A stretch of DNA of 35,035 nucleotides. It comes from an uncultured Muribaculaceae bacterium (GTDB taxonomy: Bacteria; Bacteroidota; Bacteroidia; Bacteroidales; Muribaculaceae). Within the stretch, counting starts at the first letter, position 1. Each line of letters starts with the position of its first letter. The DNA is taken from contig CALUIB010000026.1 in NCBI GenBank assembly GCA_944320595.1, forward strand, positions 1 through 35,035, given 5' to 3'. This document shows, piece after piece, positions 16,871-25,449 of the stretch. The position numbers and the translations under genes are program-made. A model generated the notes under the pieces. The model was not told the origin of the DNA. It saw only the letters and a list, made by a program, of their open reading frames with translations, and ran no database searches.

Positions 16871-16910
16871 AGTCTTTTTGTTTGTGTATGAGGTTTATGT
16901 GTGTGATTGA

Positions 16911-17351
16911 TTATTGTTTGCTTGCATTGTCTTTTGCCTGGAACGCCATTGCATACATACGCATCTGCTTCACCATGGCCACAAGCCCGTTGCTGCGCGT
17001 GGGCGAAAGGTGCTCTTGCAGCCCTACTTCCTTTATGAAGTAAAGGTCGCTGTCGAGTATCTCCTGCGCGGTGTGCCCCGAAAGCACCGATATGAGCAGC
17101 GATATGATGCCTTTCACTATTATGGCGTCGCTGTCGGCGCGGAAGTTTATGCGGCCGTCGCTGTCCTCGTCGGCTGTTATCCACACCCGGCTTTGGCAGC
17201 CTTCTATAAGGTATTCGGGTGTCTTGAATTTCTCGTCGAGCTGTGGCAGCGCATTGCCAAGGTCGATGATGTAGCTATACCTGTCCATCCATTCCGACAG
17301 GCCGGCAAACTCGTCGATAATCTCGTCTTGTATTTCGTTGATTGATTTCAT
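16911..17351 (-). CDS. sufE: SufE-type cysteine desulfurase activator
   Basis: 146 residues from ATG 17351 (MKSINEIQDEII). A longer frame to 17414 exists but reaches past the promoter and into the upstream terminator. SufE accepts sulfur from the desulfurase SufS on an active Cys, here C52 in IEGCQSRVW, and passes it to SufB for iron-sulfur cluster assembly. Also typical are LPQLDEKFKTPEYLI and the late SPTRSNGLVAMVKQM. No other suf gene is in the window. Confidence 0.93.
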   Translation of the reverse strand: MKSINEIQDEIIDEFAGLSEWMDRYSYIIDLGNALPQLDEKFKTPEYLIEGCQSRVWITADEDSDGRINFRADSDAIIVKGIISLLISVLSGHTAQEILDSDLYFIKEVGLQEHLSPTRSNGLVAMVKQMRMYAMAFQAKDNASKQ

Positions 17352-17369
17352 ATTTCTAATTGTATTGCT

Positions 17370-17377
17370 CAAATATA
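17370..17377 (-). promoter_or_regulatory. -7 box for sufE
   Basis: TATATTTG on the minus strand (exact TAnnTTTG), 19 bp before ATG 17351. It supports that start over the longer frame. Confidence 0.6.
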
Positions 17378-17399
17378 GGCATTTTTGCCGAAAAATGCA

Positions 17400-17432
17400 A
17401 CAAGGGCAGTGCATGGTCGCTGCTGCCCTTGT
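17400..17432 (-). terminator. Terminator of the PpiD-like gene
   Basis: ACAAGGGCAG (17400-17409) pairs with CTGCCCTTGT (17423-17432), 10 bp, followed on the minus strand by TGCATTTTTC. It lies 27 bp after the foldase stop. Confidence 0.85.
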
Positions 17433-17458
17433 CGTAATGCTGTTATTGATTATATGTA

Positions 17459-19519
17459 TTAGAAGAACCTAATCATCATGTTTTCAACATTGGTAGCGTT
17501 GCGCAAGATGTTGAGAGCCTGGTTCATCACCATCTGGTTGCCTCGTGTGCGAGCAAACTGCTGGGTGGTTTCCATGTCGGTAAGCTCGCGCTTCGATTGC
17601 TCCTGGTTAACAATCTTGTAAACTATTACCGAAGTATTGGCCTTGATGGGGCCTACCACTGTGCCAGGTTGTGCCGAGGCTACGCTTGCCGTCAGTGCCG
17701 ACTCGCCTGCGCCTATCTTGCCAATGTAGTTTTGCCCGAATGTAACTTGCGTGGAGTCAACCGTAACGTCCATCAGCTTGGCATATCCGGCTATGTCGCT
17801 TGCCTTGCCCTGGAATTTTGCCACCAATGCGTCGCCTTTCTTGGCGTTGCGCACCTCGGCAGTCAGTTCCATGTTCACTTCGGGTGCCGATGCGGGCAGG
17901 TAGCCTTCGTCATATACTTTGTCGAGAGCTGCCACTATCATGCGGTCGTTGTTCTGCTTGTCGAATATAGACGACACTGCGCCCGGCTGTGCCTCGAAGA
18001 GCCACTTCACCACTTCGCGAGTGTTCTGTATGCCGTTGACTTGCGGCGTGGACGAAGTTACACGAGTGGGAACGGCATTGTAGCCTGCCTTTGCTGCATT
18101 CTGCACAAACAGCTCGGTGGTCGGGTTGGCGTTGATGAATGCCTGCAAGCTATCGCGCAGGTCTTCGGTGGTCTTTGTGCTTGGATATACGGTGTAGGTG
18201 ATTTGGGCTATGTCGTAAAGCTGCTTTTGCGGCTTAAGCTCGTTGACTTTCACGAATATGGCACCCTGTGCCGACTGGTTGAGAGTGAAGTAACCCTTGC
18301 CTGCGGCCTTGAACTTGGCAATAGTGGAGTCAGGAGCGCCGACAAGCGTCTGCCATATATTTTCCATGCCTTGCGTGCCTTGTATCTTTTGTATTTCGGC
18401 GTATGCCGTTCCTGCATTGAGCAGGTTAAGCACGGAGTCTTGCACATTGGCCGGGCCTGCGATGCTCATCATGCTCACGTTCACCGAGTCAAGCCCCATC
18501 TCCTTGCCAAGGAGCTTGGTGATGGTATAAGTGTTCGACTGGAACTTGGGCGATGTCACGTCGCCAATGGCTGCTCGTGAAATAAAGTCGCGCACATCGT
18601 TTTGGCGCACGTCGGTGAGGCGCACCTTGCTTTCGTTGATTACGAGGTCGCTGTTGTTGCGCACATCGTCGATGCCCGGGTTCGACACCAATTTGGTGTA
18701 AACGCCGTTGATATTCTCTTGCGCCTGGTTAAGGTCGGCAGTCGAGGGCGCGATGTTCACAGCTATGATGTGTGCGGTGCGCATCTCCTCGGGCAGGCGG
18801 TAAAGTTCCTTTTGCTCGTTGTATTTTTGCGCTATTTCGCTGTCGCTCACTGGATAGTCATCGTTTTTCAGCGTCGAGTAGTTTACACGCGCATATTCTA
18901 TGGTGCTTGTGGTGGCGTTCTCCGATGCCATCTCCTTTTTGTCGAGGTCGTTGGCCTGGATTGCACCCATTATCAGTGCTTGGAGCTTTTCGTATTTGAG
19001 GGTTTGAACCATGTCGTCCTCAAGGTCAATCCACAAATTCTTCATTTGAGCGACATCGGCATCGGTCATGCCATATTTTGTCGGGTTGAAAATCATGTCG
19101 TGGAGTTCGGTCGGCGATTGCATTCCAGTCTGTTGCACGAATTGCAGCACCTGCGGGCGCACGTTGCTGCCCACCATTGCGTCGGTGATTTCTTCGTCGG
19201 TCACGTCGATGTCGAGGGCGTCAAGCTCGTCGTTGAGCAGTATCTCCTGTATCATCTGCGACATCACTTGGCTTTGCAGCACTGCGCCGTCGATTGAATT
19301 TTGGCCGCGAGCCTGCATTTCCTGACTTACTTGTTCGTAGCGATGCTGGAATTGCATTGCATCGATTTTAGTGTCTCCCACCTTGGCCACAGTGTTCCCG
19401 TCGCCAAAGAATGTCCTGCCCGAGTTGAGGAAGTCGGTGAGAATAAAGGCCAAAAGAGCCACGCCGATCACAACCGTCAACAGGATTGCTTTGCTTCTAA
19501 TCTTCTCTAAAGCTGCCAT
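17459..19519 (-). CDS. PpiD/SurA-type membrane-anchored peptidyl-prolyl isomerase
   Basis: 686 residues, usual for Bacteroidota PpiD-like foldases (about 700). One N-terminal membrane helix (about 12-30; ILLTVVIGVALLAFILTDFL) anchors it in the inner membrane with the body in the periplasm. A SurA-N chaperone domain follows (about 40-200: VAKVGDTKIDAMQF, MIQEILLNDELDALDIDVTDEEI), then parvulin-like segments in the middle (about 225-450) and a C-terminal chaperone part. It helps outer-membrane and secreted proteins fold. Own promoter and terminator; single gene unit. Catalytic parvulin residues are not obvious, so it may act mainly as a chaperone. Confidence 0.85.
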   Translation of the reverse strand: MAALEKIRSKAILLTVVIGVALLAFILTDFLNSGRTFFGDGNTVAKVGDTKIDAMQFQHRYEQVSQEMQARGQNSIDGAVLQSQVMSQMIQEILLNDELDALDIDVTDEEITDAMVGSNVRPQVLQFVQQTGMQSPTELHDMIFNPTKYGMTDADVAQMKNLWIDLEDDMVQTLKYEKLQALIMGAIQANDLDKKEMASENATTSTIEYARVNYSTLKNDDYPVSDSEIAQKYNEQKELYRLPEEMRTAHIIAVNIAPSTADLNQAQENINGVYTKLVSNPGIDDVRNNSDLVINESKVRLTDVRQNDVRDFISRAAIGDVTSPKFQSNTYTITKLLGKEMGLDSVNVSMMSIAGPANVQDSVLNLLNAGTAYAEIQKIQGTQGMENIWQTLVGAPDSTIAKFKAAGKGYFTLNQSAQGAIFVKVNELKPQKQLYDIAQITYTVYPSTKTTEDLRDSLQAFINANPTTELFVQNAAKAGYNAVPTRVTSSTPQVNGIQNTREVVKWLFEAQPGAVSSIFDKQNNDRMIVAALDKVYDEGYLPASAPEVNMELTAEVRNAKKGDALVAKFQGKASDIAGYAKLMDVTVDSTQVTFGQNYIGKIGAGESALTASVASAQPGTVVGPIKANTSVIVYKIVNQEQSKRELTDMETTQQFARTRGNQMVMNQALNILRNATNVENMMIRFF

Positions 19520-19605
19520 TTAATGTTATATTTTTTTGTTATTTTTTGCTGAAAGACGAGCCAGGCACAGACGTGTCAGGCATGAAAACGCCCAATAAAA
19601 GCGCA

Positions 19606-19613
19606 CAAAGATA
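19606..19613 (-). promoter_or_regulatory. -7 box for the PpiD-like gene
   Basis: TATCTTTG on the minus strand, exact consensus, with a TTTG about 21 bp upstream and about 87 bp before the start codon. Confidence 0.6.
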
Positions 19614-19682
19614 CCAAATTTTTGTGTTTTTGCACAAAAAGTACCCAAGTTTTTGCATTTTCAAGCAATTACGCACTTTTTG

Positions 19683-20039
19683 TCACATCGGCAACCCCTC
19701 CTTCACACGCCGTGGCAGCTTGTTGCGCACGGTGGCGTATGAAGTAGCTATCCATGCCTCTATCTGCTGGTCGGTAAGCTCGTTGTGTTCAAGGTAGATG
19801 TCGTTCCAGTGGCGTTTGTTCATGTGGTAGGCCGGGCGCACCGCGCCATACCGCTCACGCAGCTCCATCCCCACCTCGGGCGGCAGCTTCACCGCCACTC
19901 GCGGCTCGGGAGCATCAAGCTGCAAGTGCATGAACACCTTCCCACCCACGCGAAACACCACCCAGTCGGGACCGAAAGGCATATCTTCGGTGGCCGACGG
20001 CAACGACAATGCAAACAACCGTGCCTGCTCTATATCCAT
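19683..20039 (-). CDS. MmcQ/YjbR family DNA-binding-like protein
   Basis: 118 residues from ATG 20039 (MDIEQARLFALSLPSATEDM). The pattern PFGPDWVVFRVGGKVFMHL, VAVKLPPE, VRPAYHMNKRHWNDI is typical of the YjbR/MmcQ family, small proteins with a CyaY-like fold and a proposed DNA-binding role; function is not settled. The same frame stays open much further (to 21155), but that part is antisense to the epimerase gene, and a -7 box at 20063-20070 fits the start chosen here. Confidence 0.9.
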   Translation of the reverse strand: MDIEQARLFALSLPSATEDMPFGPDWVVFRVGGKVFMHLQLDAPEPRVAVKLPPEVGMELRERYGAVRPAYHMNKRHWNDIYLEHNELTDQQIEAWIATSYATVRNKLPRRVKEGLPM

Positions 20040-20062
20040 ATCTCTCTCAATTATTGGTATGG

Positions 20063-20101
20063 CAAATATAGGGCAAATGTTCAAACTGTTTCTTACTTTT
20101 G
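20063..20101. promoter_or_regulatory. Divergent promoter pair between MmcQ and epimerase genes
   Basis: TATATTTG on the minus strand (20063-20070) serves the MmcQ gene; TACTTTTG on the plus strand (20094-20101) serves the epimerase. Both match TAnnTTTG exactly and lie 23-24 bp before their start codons. Confidence 0.65.
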
Positions 20102-20123
20102 CAAAAATATTTATTAGTATATT

Positions 20124-21140
20124 ATGGCAAAACGTGTACTTGTGACGGGGGCGGGTGGCTTCATCGGCGGTTTCATTGTCGCCGAGGCATTGCGCCGTGG
20201 ATATGAGACGTGGGCGGCAGTGCGCGCCACCACTTCGCGGCAATTCTTGCAAGACGAGCGCATCAAGTTCATCGAGCTTGATTATTCCGACGGCGAGGCA
20301 TTGCGCCGACAGGTAGAGGATGCCACCGCGCAAATGGGCGGACGGTGGGATTATGTGGTCCACAACCTTGGTGCCACCAAGTGCGTCAATTTCCTCGATT
20401 TCAACAGGGTGAATTATGAATATATGCGCACGCTTGTCGATGCTTTGCGACAGGCCGATGCCGTACCCGACGCATTTTTGCTTATGAGCAGCCTCAGCGT
20501 GATGGGGGTTGGCGACGAAAAGGGGTACGCTCCCTTCACGGCCAAGATGATACCCATGCCCGACACACGGTATGGAGTGTCGAAACTCAAAGCCGAAACG
20601 TATTTGCAGACGTTGCAAGGGTTCCCCTACATTATATTCCGTGCCACAGGGGTGTATGGCCCGCACGAGCGCGACTATTACATGATGATGCGTTGCATCA
20701 AGGCCGGATTTGACTTCAGCGTCGGGTTCAGAAAACAATTGCTGACATTCATTTACGTGAAAGACCTGGCCTGCGCCGTTTTCGACGCATTGGAAAGTGG
20801 TGCCACTCGACGCAAGACTTACCTGGTGGCCGAATCGCACAGTTACACGCAGCGGGAGTTCCGCCACATAGTGGCCGCCGCGCTGCATAAACGGTGGGTG
20901 CTGCCCGTGTGCTGCCCGTTGTGGATGCTTTATGTGGTGTCGGCAGTGGCTGGTTTCATCGGCAAGCTCACATTGAAACCAAGCACCCTCAACAGCGACA
21001 AATACAAGATAATGAAACAGCGCAACTGGGCTTGCGACACGAGCGACGCAGAGCGTGACTTCGGTTTCGCTCCGCAATACGACTTGGAACGCGGCGTGGC
21101 CGAGGCCGTGGCTTGGTACAAGCAGGCCGGTTGGCTCTGA
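20124..21140 (+). CDS. NAD(P)-dependent epimerase/dehydratase (extended SDR)
   Basis: 338 residues. Rossmann motif GAGGFIG (9-15), catalytic S122/S123 in LLMSSLSVMG, Y150-x3-K154 (RYGVSK) and FRATGVYGPHERDYY mark it as an extended short-chain dehydrogenase of the nucleotide-sugar epimerase/dehydratase group. A hydrophobic stretch near 265-285 (LWMLYVVSAVAGFIGKL) is common in the Bacteroidales members. Substrate cannot be read from the sequence; sugar nucleotide or sterol-like compounds are both possible. Monocistronic with its own promoter, divergent from the MmcQ gene. Confidence 0.9.
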   Translation: MAKRVLVTGAGGFIGGFIVAEALRRGYETWAAVRATTSRQFLQDERIKFIELDYSDGEALRRQVEDATAQMGGRWDYVVHNLGATKCVNFLDFNRVNYEYMRTLVDALRQADAVPDAFLLMSSLSVMGVGDEKGYAPFTAKMIPMPDTRYGVSKLKAETYLQTLQGFPYIIFRATGVYGPHERDYYMMMRCIKAGFDFSVGFRKQLLTFIYVKDLACAVFDALESGATRRKTYLVAESHSYTQREFRHIVAAALHKRWVLPVCCPLWMLYVVSAVAGFIGKLTLKPSTLNSDKYKIMKQRNWACDTSDAERDFGFAPQYDLERGVAEAVAWYKQAGWL

Positions 21141-21237
21141 CTCGGCAGGGGACAACTATATAGTGTCGCCATAAAGCCTTAATCATGTGCCGCACAATTT
21201 TAATCGGCGCAAAACCCGTTTCGTGGCTGTTTTTTTG

Positions 21238-21245
21238 TACTTTTG
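21238..21245 (+). promoter_or_regulatory. -7 box for the degenerate hybrid kinase gene
   Basis: TACTTTTG, exact TAnnTTTG, about 60 bp before the ATG. Confidence 0.5.
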
Positions 21246-21305
21246 TGTATGGCTGGAAGTCTTTTCCCCACAGTTTGTGTCTAACCTGCTGATATAGCAA
21301 AAATT

Positions 21306-22721
21306 ATGATGATGCCCTTACGATATATGATTGCTGCATCGCTGCTGCCGCTGGCCGTAGCAGGCAATGCGACCGATGTGGCTGGCGAGTGGGATGCGTT
21401 CGTGCCAGGTGGCAGTTTTTGGCCATACGTATTGGCCTGCATCGTAGCAACAGCCATGCTTGCCGCTTTTGCCTTAATATCGGTGGTGCGCGGCAGGCGA
21501 CTACGCAAGTACCTTAAAATCACGGCACAGACTATCGGTGCGCTCAACGAGGAGCTGGTGCGCTCGAAGGAGGAAGCCGACCGCCTCAACGCCTACCGCG
21601 GAGCTTTCATCGAGAACCTTGCGCGAGAGCTGAAAGCTCCGCTCAACACCATCGGCGACTTCGCCTCGGCCCTGTCGTCACCAAAACTGAAACAAGACGA
21701 CATCGCCGGGTATGGCAAAGTGATACGCCACTCGGCCAGGAAGATACGGCAGGCTATCGACGACATAGCCGACTTCTCGAAGTCGTATTCGGCAGGTGCA
21801 AGGCTCAGCGTGGGCGACGTGTGCATCAACGACTTGCTGCGAGGCATATACAACGACTTCAAGATTATCATGGGCGAACGAGCCGTGGCCATAAACCTTG
21901 TGCTGCCGCTCCCCGACGAGGAGAGCCACATCACAAGCGACCGCGAACGTATCTCGAAGATTGTTTACCACCTGCTCGACAATTCGTTCAAATACACGGC
22001 ACAAGGGAAAATAACATTCGGGTACAGGTTGACCGATGACCGCAACAATATTCTCATTTCGGTCAACGACACCGGGATAGGCATACCACAGCGGAGGCAG
22101 ATGCTGCTTACGCAGATTTTCGAGGACTGCCATGCCGACATAATGAACCTGCACGAGAAGATGGGATTGGGGCTGACCATCGCGCAGCGTAATGCGAGGC
22201 TGCTGCACGGAACCCTCTCGTTCAAATCGACGCAGGGCGTGGGTACCACGTTCACCCTTAGGCTGCCCACACACATCGACGACGGTTCCGCCCCGTCGGC
22301 CGCAGTGATTGCCGACCCCAATTATCCCACGGTGCTGATTGTCGAGGCCGAGAGCACTTCGTTCCTTTACCTAAAGGTACTTATGGAACGGCTCGGAGCC
22401 AACTTGTGGCTCGTACAGCACGCACGCACGCCGCAGGAGGCCGTTGAAGTGTGTCGTAACAAGGAGGTGAACATGGTGCTGGCCGGCGTGAACCTGTCGT
22501 CCGATGCCGGACTGAAAGCCATCGAGGAGATACACGCCATGTCGGCCACGCTGCCCATCGTGGCGGTGCTGCCTACCGGCTCGCACTCGCAAATCGACGA
22601 TGCCAAGGCCGCTGGTGCCACCGACTACCTTGTGAAACCAGTCAACCGTAACGACCTAATGCGCCTGTGCCGCAAATACCTCGGCCACTACTTCCCTACT
22701 GCCACACCCTCCAGCCACTGA
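21306..22721 (+). CDS. Hybrid histidine kinase with both phospho-acceptor residues lost (putative pseudokinase)
   Basis: 471 residues. Signal-like N terminus and one membrane helix (about 40-62), a coiled linker (70-98), a HisKA-like dimerisation segment (about 98-160), an ATPase domain (205-322) and a receiver-like domain (342-465). In the H-box, ENLARELKAPLN, Arg107 (CGA) stands where the phospho-His belongs. In the receiver, NMVLAGVNLSSD has Gly394 at the phospho-Asp place, and the acidic pair is EAES. The ATP lid motifs are kept: N-box LLDNSFKYT, NDTGIGIP, MGLGLTIAQRN. So it may bind ATP but should not relay phosphate, unless another residue serves. The frame is intact and promoter present, arguing for a kept scaffold or signalling-control role rather than decay. 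Confidence 0.85.
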   Translation: MMMPLRYMIAASLLPLAVAGNATDVAGEWDAFVPGGSFWPYVLACIVATAMLAAFALISVVRGRRLRKYLKITAQTIGALNEELVRSKEEADRLNAYRGAFIENLARELKAPLNTIGDFASALSSPKLKQDDIAGYGKVIRHSARKIRQAIDDIADFSKSYSAGARLSVGDVCINDLLRGIYNDFKIIMGERAVAINLVLPLPDEESHITSDRERISKIVYHLLDNSFKYTAQGKITFGYRLTDDRNNILISVNDTGIGIPQRRQMLLTQIFEDCHADIMNLHEKMGLGLTIAQRNARLLHGTLSFKSTQGVGTTFTLRLPTHIDDGSAPSAAVIADPNYPTVLIVEAESTSFLYLKVLMERLGANLWLVQHARTPQEAVEVCRNKEVNMVLAGVNLSSDAGLKAIEEIHAMSATLPIVAVLPTGSHSQIDDAKAAGATDYLVKPVNRNDLMRLCRKYLGHYFPTATPSSH

Positions 22722-22910
22722 CACATCGCCAATTAGCCCCTACCGAAGATTGGCAACCTTGCTGCCAAGATATGTAAATGAGAACACTGGCAGCGATTGC
22801 TGCACCAATAACGGCGGTTGAAAATCCGAAGTGCAGGATGTCAACAATCTGTTAATAACATTTGCAATTAGCTAGTTTCCAGCACCGCCAGTTGTGAATA
22901 ATATTGTAAA

Positions 22911-24074
22911 TTATGCTTGGGATTGGCGGCGTAGTCGATTGGTGAGCAAGTGCGCAGCCGTGGCAGCGCAGTCGGTTGTTCCTAAGCGGTCCATCATGCG
23001 GCTATATCCTGCCAGCATCTCGCTGCGCTGCGGAGTATCGCCAAGCAGCGGCGCAAGCTCGCGAGCTATGGAGCGACGGTTGCAGAAGTGCAACAGCAGT
23101 TCGGGAAGTATAGGCTCGTCGGCTATCAAGTTGGGCAGCGACACATACTTCACCTTCAGCAACCTTTTATACCAGTCATACACACGCTTGCTGCCATTCA
23201 TGCGATAGCACACCACTTGCGGAGTGCCAAGGACGGCTGTTTCAAGCGTTGCCGTTCCCGATGTCACCACTGCCGCACGAGCATGGGCCACAAGTTCAAA
23301 CGAGCACCCGTGCAACACACGTATGTTCTCTCCGCCGGCAATTCCGCTTTGCCGTAACACGTTGCGGTACTCTTCCTCGTCGATGCTTGGTGCGCCGCCT
23401 ATCACAGGCTGGTACCCAGGAAATTCGCCACAGGCAGCAACCATCTCGGGCAGGTTGTCGCGTATCTCCTTGTGCCTCGACCCTGGCAGCAAGGCTATTA
23501 TCGGGCGGCCTGCATCAAGCCCTTTCTGCTGCTTGAACTGCTGCTCCGTGGCAAACGACTTACGTGCCTCGGCCATCTCCTTCACCGTCGGGTTGCCCAC
23601 ATACTCCACCCGGTAGCCATGACGGGCATAAAAATCGGTCTCGAAAGGCAATATCGAATACATCTCGGCTATGTACCGCTTGATTTGTTTCACACGGTAC
23701 TCCTTCCAGGCCCACACTTTCGGCGATATGAAATAGAACACAGGCACACCCACCGAGTGGGCATACTTAGCCACCTTCAAATTGAACGACGGGTAATCGA
23801 CAAGCACCACGGCATCGGGGTGCCACTCGGCTATTTGCCGCTTGGCACATTTCAGGAACCCTGCTATCTGCCATATATGCTTGAGCACTTCTATGAACCC
23901 CATGAATGCCATTTCACGGTAATGCACCAACGGTGCTTGCCCGGCTGCACCGGCCATAAGGTCGCCGCCAAAGAAACGGAACTCGGCCTCGCGGTCTTCG
24001 TCGGTAATCGCTTTTATCAGTTGCGAGGCATGAATGTCGCCCGAAGCCTCACCGGCAATCAAGAAGTATCTCAT
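22911..24074 (-). CDS. lpxB: Lipid-A-disaccharide synthase
   Basis: 387 residues from ATG 24074 (MRYFLIAGEASGDIHASQL). It joins UDP-diacylglucosamine and lipid X to form the lipid A disaccharide at the inner membrane. Family motifs: GEASGD near the start, MAFMGFIEVLKH, DYPSFNLKVAK, YFISPKVWAWKEYRVKQI, ILPFETDFYARHG, VEYVGNPT, LLPGSRHKEI and VTSGTATLETAVLGTPQVV. A frame extension to 24239 is upstream of the promoter and unlikely to be translated. In many Bacteroidales lpxB follows surE; here surE is absent and the upstream neighbour is a divergent DUF805 gene. Convergent with the kinase gene across 189 bp. Confidence 0.96.
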   Translation of the reverse strand: MRYFLIAGEASGDIHASQLIKAITDEDREAEFRFFGGDLMAGAAGQAPLVHYREMAFMGFIEVLKHIWQIAGFLKCAKRQIAEWHPDAVVLVDYPSFNLKVAKYAHSVGVPVFYFISPKVWAWKEYRVKQIKRYIAEMYSILPFETDFYARHGYRVEYVGNPTVKEMAEARKSFATEQQFKQQKGLDAGRPIIALLPGSRHKEIRDNLPEMVAACGEFPGYQPVIGGAPSIDEEEYRNVLRQSGIAGGENIRVLHGCSFELVAHARAAVVTSGTATLETAVLGTPQVVCYRMNGSKRVYDWYKRLLKVKYVSLPNLIADEPILPELLLHFCNRRSIARELAPLLGDTPQRSEMLAGYSRMMDRLGTTDCAATAAHLLTNRLRRQSQA

Positions 24075-24096
24075 CGCAATATATTCGTTGTTGGTG

Positions 24097-24104
24097 CAAA
24101 GATA
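24097..24104 (-). promoter_or_regulatory. -7 box for lpxB
   Basis: TATCTTTG on the minus strand, exact consensus, 22 bp before ATG 24074. This decides the start against the longer frame. Confidence 0.65.
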
Positions 24105-24292
24105 GTGCAAGACGAGCGCAATACAAAAAAACAGCTCGCTGATTTTTTTGACATTGCCAAGTCGAACCAGCTCCAGTAGAGACGATGTGCACATCATCTC
24201 CCAGCTCCCCTTGGCAGCCACATTGCGAAGGCATTTCATCGTAATTTTTTTGAAAAAATGCGGAAATATGTATAATTTCCAATTTTAATGCT

Positions 24293-24300
24293 TAAATTTG
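24293..24300 (+). promoter_or_regulatory. -7 box for the DUF805 gene
   Basis: TAAATTTG, exact consensus, 31 bp before the ATG; no good -33 box. Confidence 0.55.
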
Positions 24301-24331
24301 GAAAACCAATTAACAAAAACTTTTTACTATT

Positions 24332-24823
24332 ATGATTAGATGCAATCACTGCGGGCAAATGTGTGACGACACGGCAACGCATTGCCCCAAATGCGGGCAG
24401 CCGGTGAACGTGCAAACCCCACCCAACTTCAACCAACAGCAACAGCAGCAACAACAAGGTTTCTATACTGCCCCAAATGGCAGGAAAGTGCGCAATATGG
24501 AGATGCTTGAGGCCTGCAAGCTGTTTTGGATAAAATATGCCACATTCGAAGGACGGTCGCGCCGCGCCGAATTTTGGTGGGCCTATCTGATGACGTTCGT
24601 ATTAAGCCTGTTGCTCAGCTGGACGTATATCGTTCCACTGGCCTGCCTCATCCCGTCGATAGCCGTGGGCGTGCGCCGCTTGCACGACATAGGCAAGAGC
24701 GGCTGGTATTACCTGCTGAGCCTCATACCTATAGTGGGCACGATAGTGCTTATCGTATGGTGGTGCCAAGAGGGCACAATAGGCCGCAACGAATATGGCG
24801 AAGACCCCAAGTATATAGCTTGA
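24332..24823 (+). CDS. Zinc-ribbon DUF805 membrane protein with a glutamine run
   Basis: 163 residues. A zinc ribbon (CNHCGQ...CPKCGQ, about 4-23) is joined by a Gln/Asn linker with eight consecutive Gln (about 36-43) to a DUF805 domain (about 65-155) that has FEGRSRRAEFWW, three or so membrane helices and the hallmark VRRLHDIGKSGWYYLL. DUF805 proteins are inner-membrane proteins of unknown function. Promoter upstream; no terminator found, and the 231-bp palindromic element begins 48 bp after the stop. The Gln run is coded by mixed CAA/CAG, so it is not a pure slippage tract. Confidence 0.92.
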   Translation: MIRCNHCGQMCDDTATHCPKCGQPVNVQTPPNFNQQQQQQQQGFYTAPNGRKVRNMEMLEACKLFWIKYATFEGRSRRAEFWWAYLMTFVLSLLLSWTYIVPLACLIPSIAVGVRRLHDIGKSGWYYLLSLIPIVGTIVLIVWWCQEGTIGRNEYGEDPKYIA

Positions 24824-24871
24824 CGTAAATGTGAATACATACCGAAATGAAGGAGGTGTGCCGTAATGCGC

Positions 24872-25102
24872 CACGGGCGGCTGAGCCGTCCAACCTTGCT
24901 TAACCTCGGCGTGAGGCGCCCCCTGGGAGCCGAACCCGAGGTAGATAAACCTTACACGCAAACGGCCTCGGATAGGTCGAATAGCTGCTTGTTGACAAGC
25001 AAATTCGACCTATCCGAGGCCGCATTTGTAATAGTTACTTCGCCGGTTTGGCTACACCTCACCGGCGGTGTTAAGCAAGATTGGACGGCTCCGCCGCCCG
25101 TG
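24872..25102. repeat. Nested palindromic element, MITE-like
   Basis: Outer arms of 33 nt (24872-24904 and 25070-25102) are inverted copies with two mismatches. In the centre a perfect 20-bp inverted repeat (24963-24982 with 25003-25022) encloses a further GCTTGT/ACAAGC hairpin (24987-25000). There is no coding frame. No flanking target-site duplication was clear. The outer end shares 18 bases with 3640-3657. The form fits a non-autonomous mobile element or a REP-derived composite; it could also form a cruciform or a strongly folded RNA. Confidence 0.75.
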
Positions 25103-25449
25103 TCACATATCATTTCCTAATTATGACGCACCACCTTCTTAAAACACAGCACGCCATCCATCCCACATACAATTTGCACACAGTATATGCGCCATGAATA
25201 AAAAAACGTGATTCGGCGAACACATTTGTAACAAAAAAACTTCACATCTTGAATTAATTTTATTACATTTGTGACAAATTCACTCATATAGTATGAATAA
25301 CAACAATAATTTGCCATTATTCCATTCCCTCATCTAAATACCATCATTGGGGTTAAATAGTGGCTGCGACGGTAGAATGACGACTTGCCGCAGTTTTGTC
25401 ACTTTATTTTTGTGTACCGAGCGATGTATGTTTTCATTTAAATTGCCTT
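25103..25449. other. Gene-free AT-rich stretch with two promoter-like boxes
   Basis: No gene recognised. TACATTTG at 25264-25271 matches the -7 consensus but is followed by no frame; it lies within a small dyad ATTTGT-G-ACAAAT (25267-25279), and a related copy is at 25224-25236. TATTTTTG at 25405-25412 is a likely -7 box for the small membrane protein that starts at 25450. Confidence 0.5.

Noticed and set aside
20040-21155. Long minus-strand extension of the MmcQ frame (490 codons in total)
   Set aside because: It is antisense to the well-marked epimerase gene and lies upstream of the MmcQ promoter; the open frame is a by-product of GC-rich codon use.
22750-22768. TTGGCA/TGCCAA hairpin between the kinase gene and lpxB as a terminator
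   Set aside because: Only 6 bp of stem and no T run on either side.
24075-24239. N-terminal extension of LpxB
   Set aside because: The extension passes the -7 box at 24097-24104 and LpxB homology starts at MRYFLIAGEASGD.
24963-25022. Central stem as a tRNA-like or terminator structure
   Set aside because: No cloverleaf arms or T-loop consensus, and no T run follows the stem.
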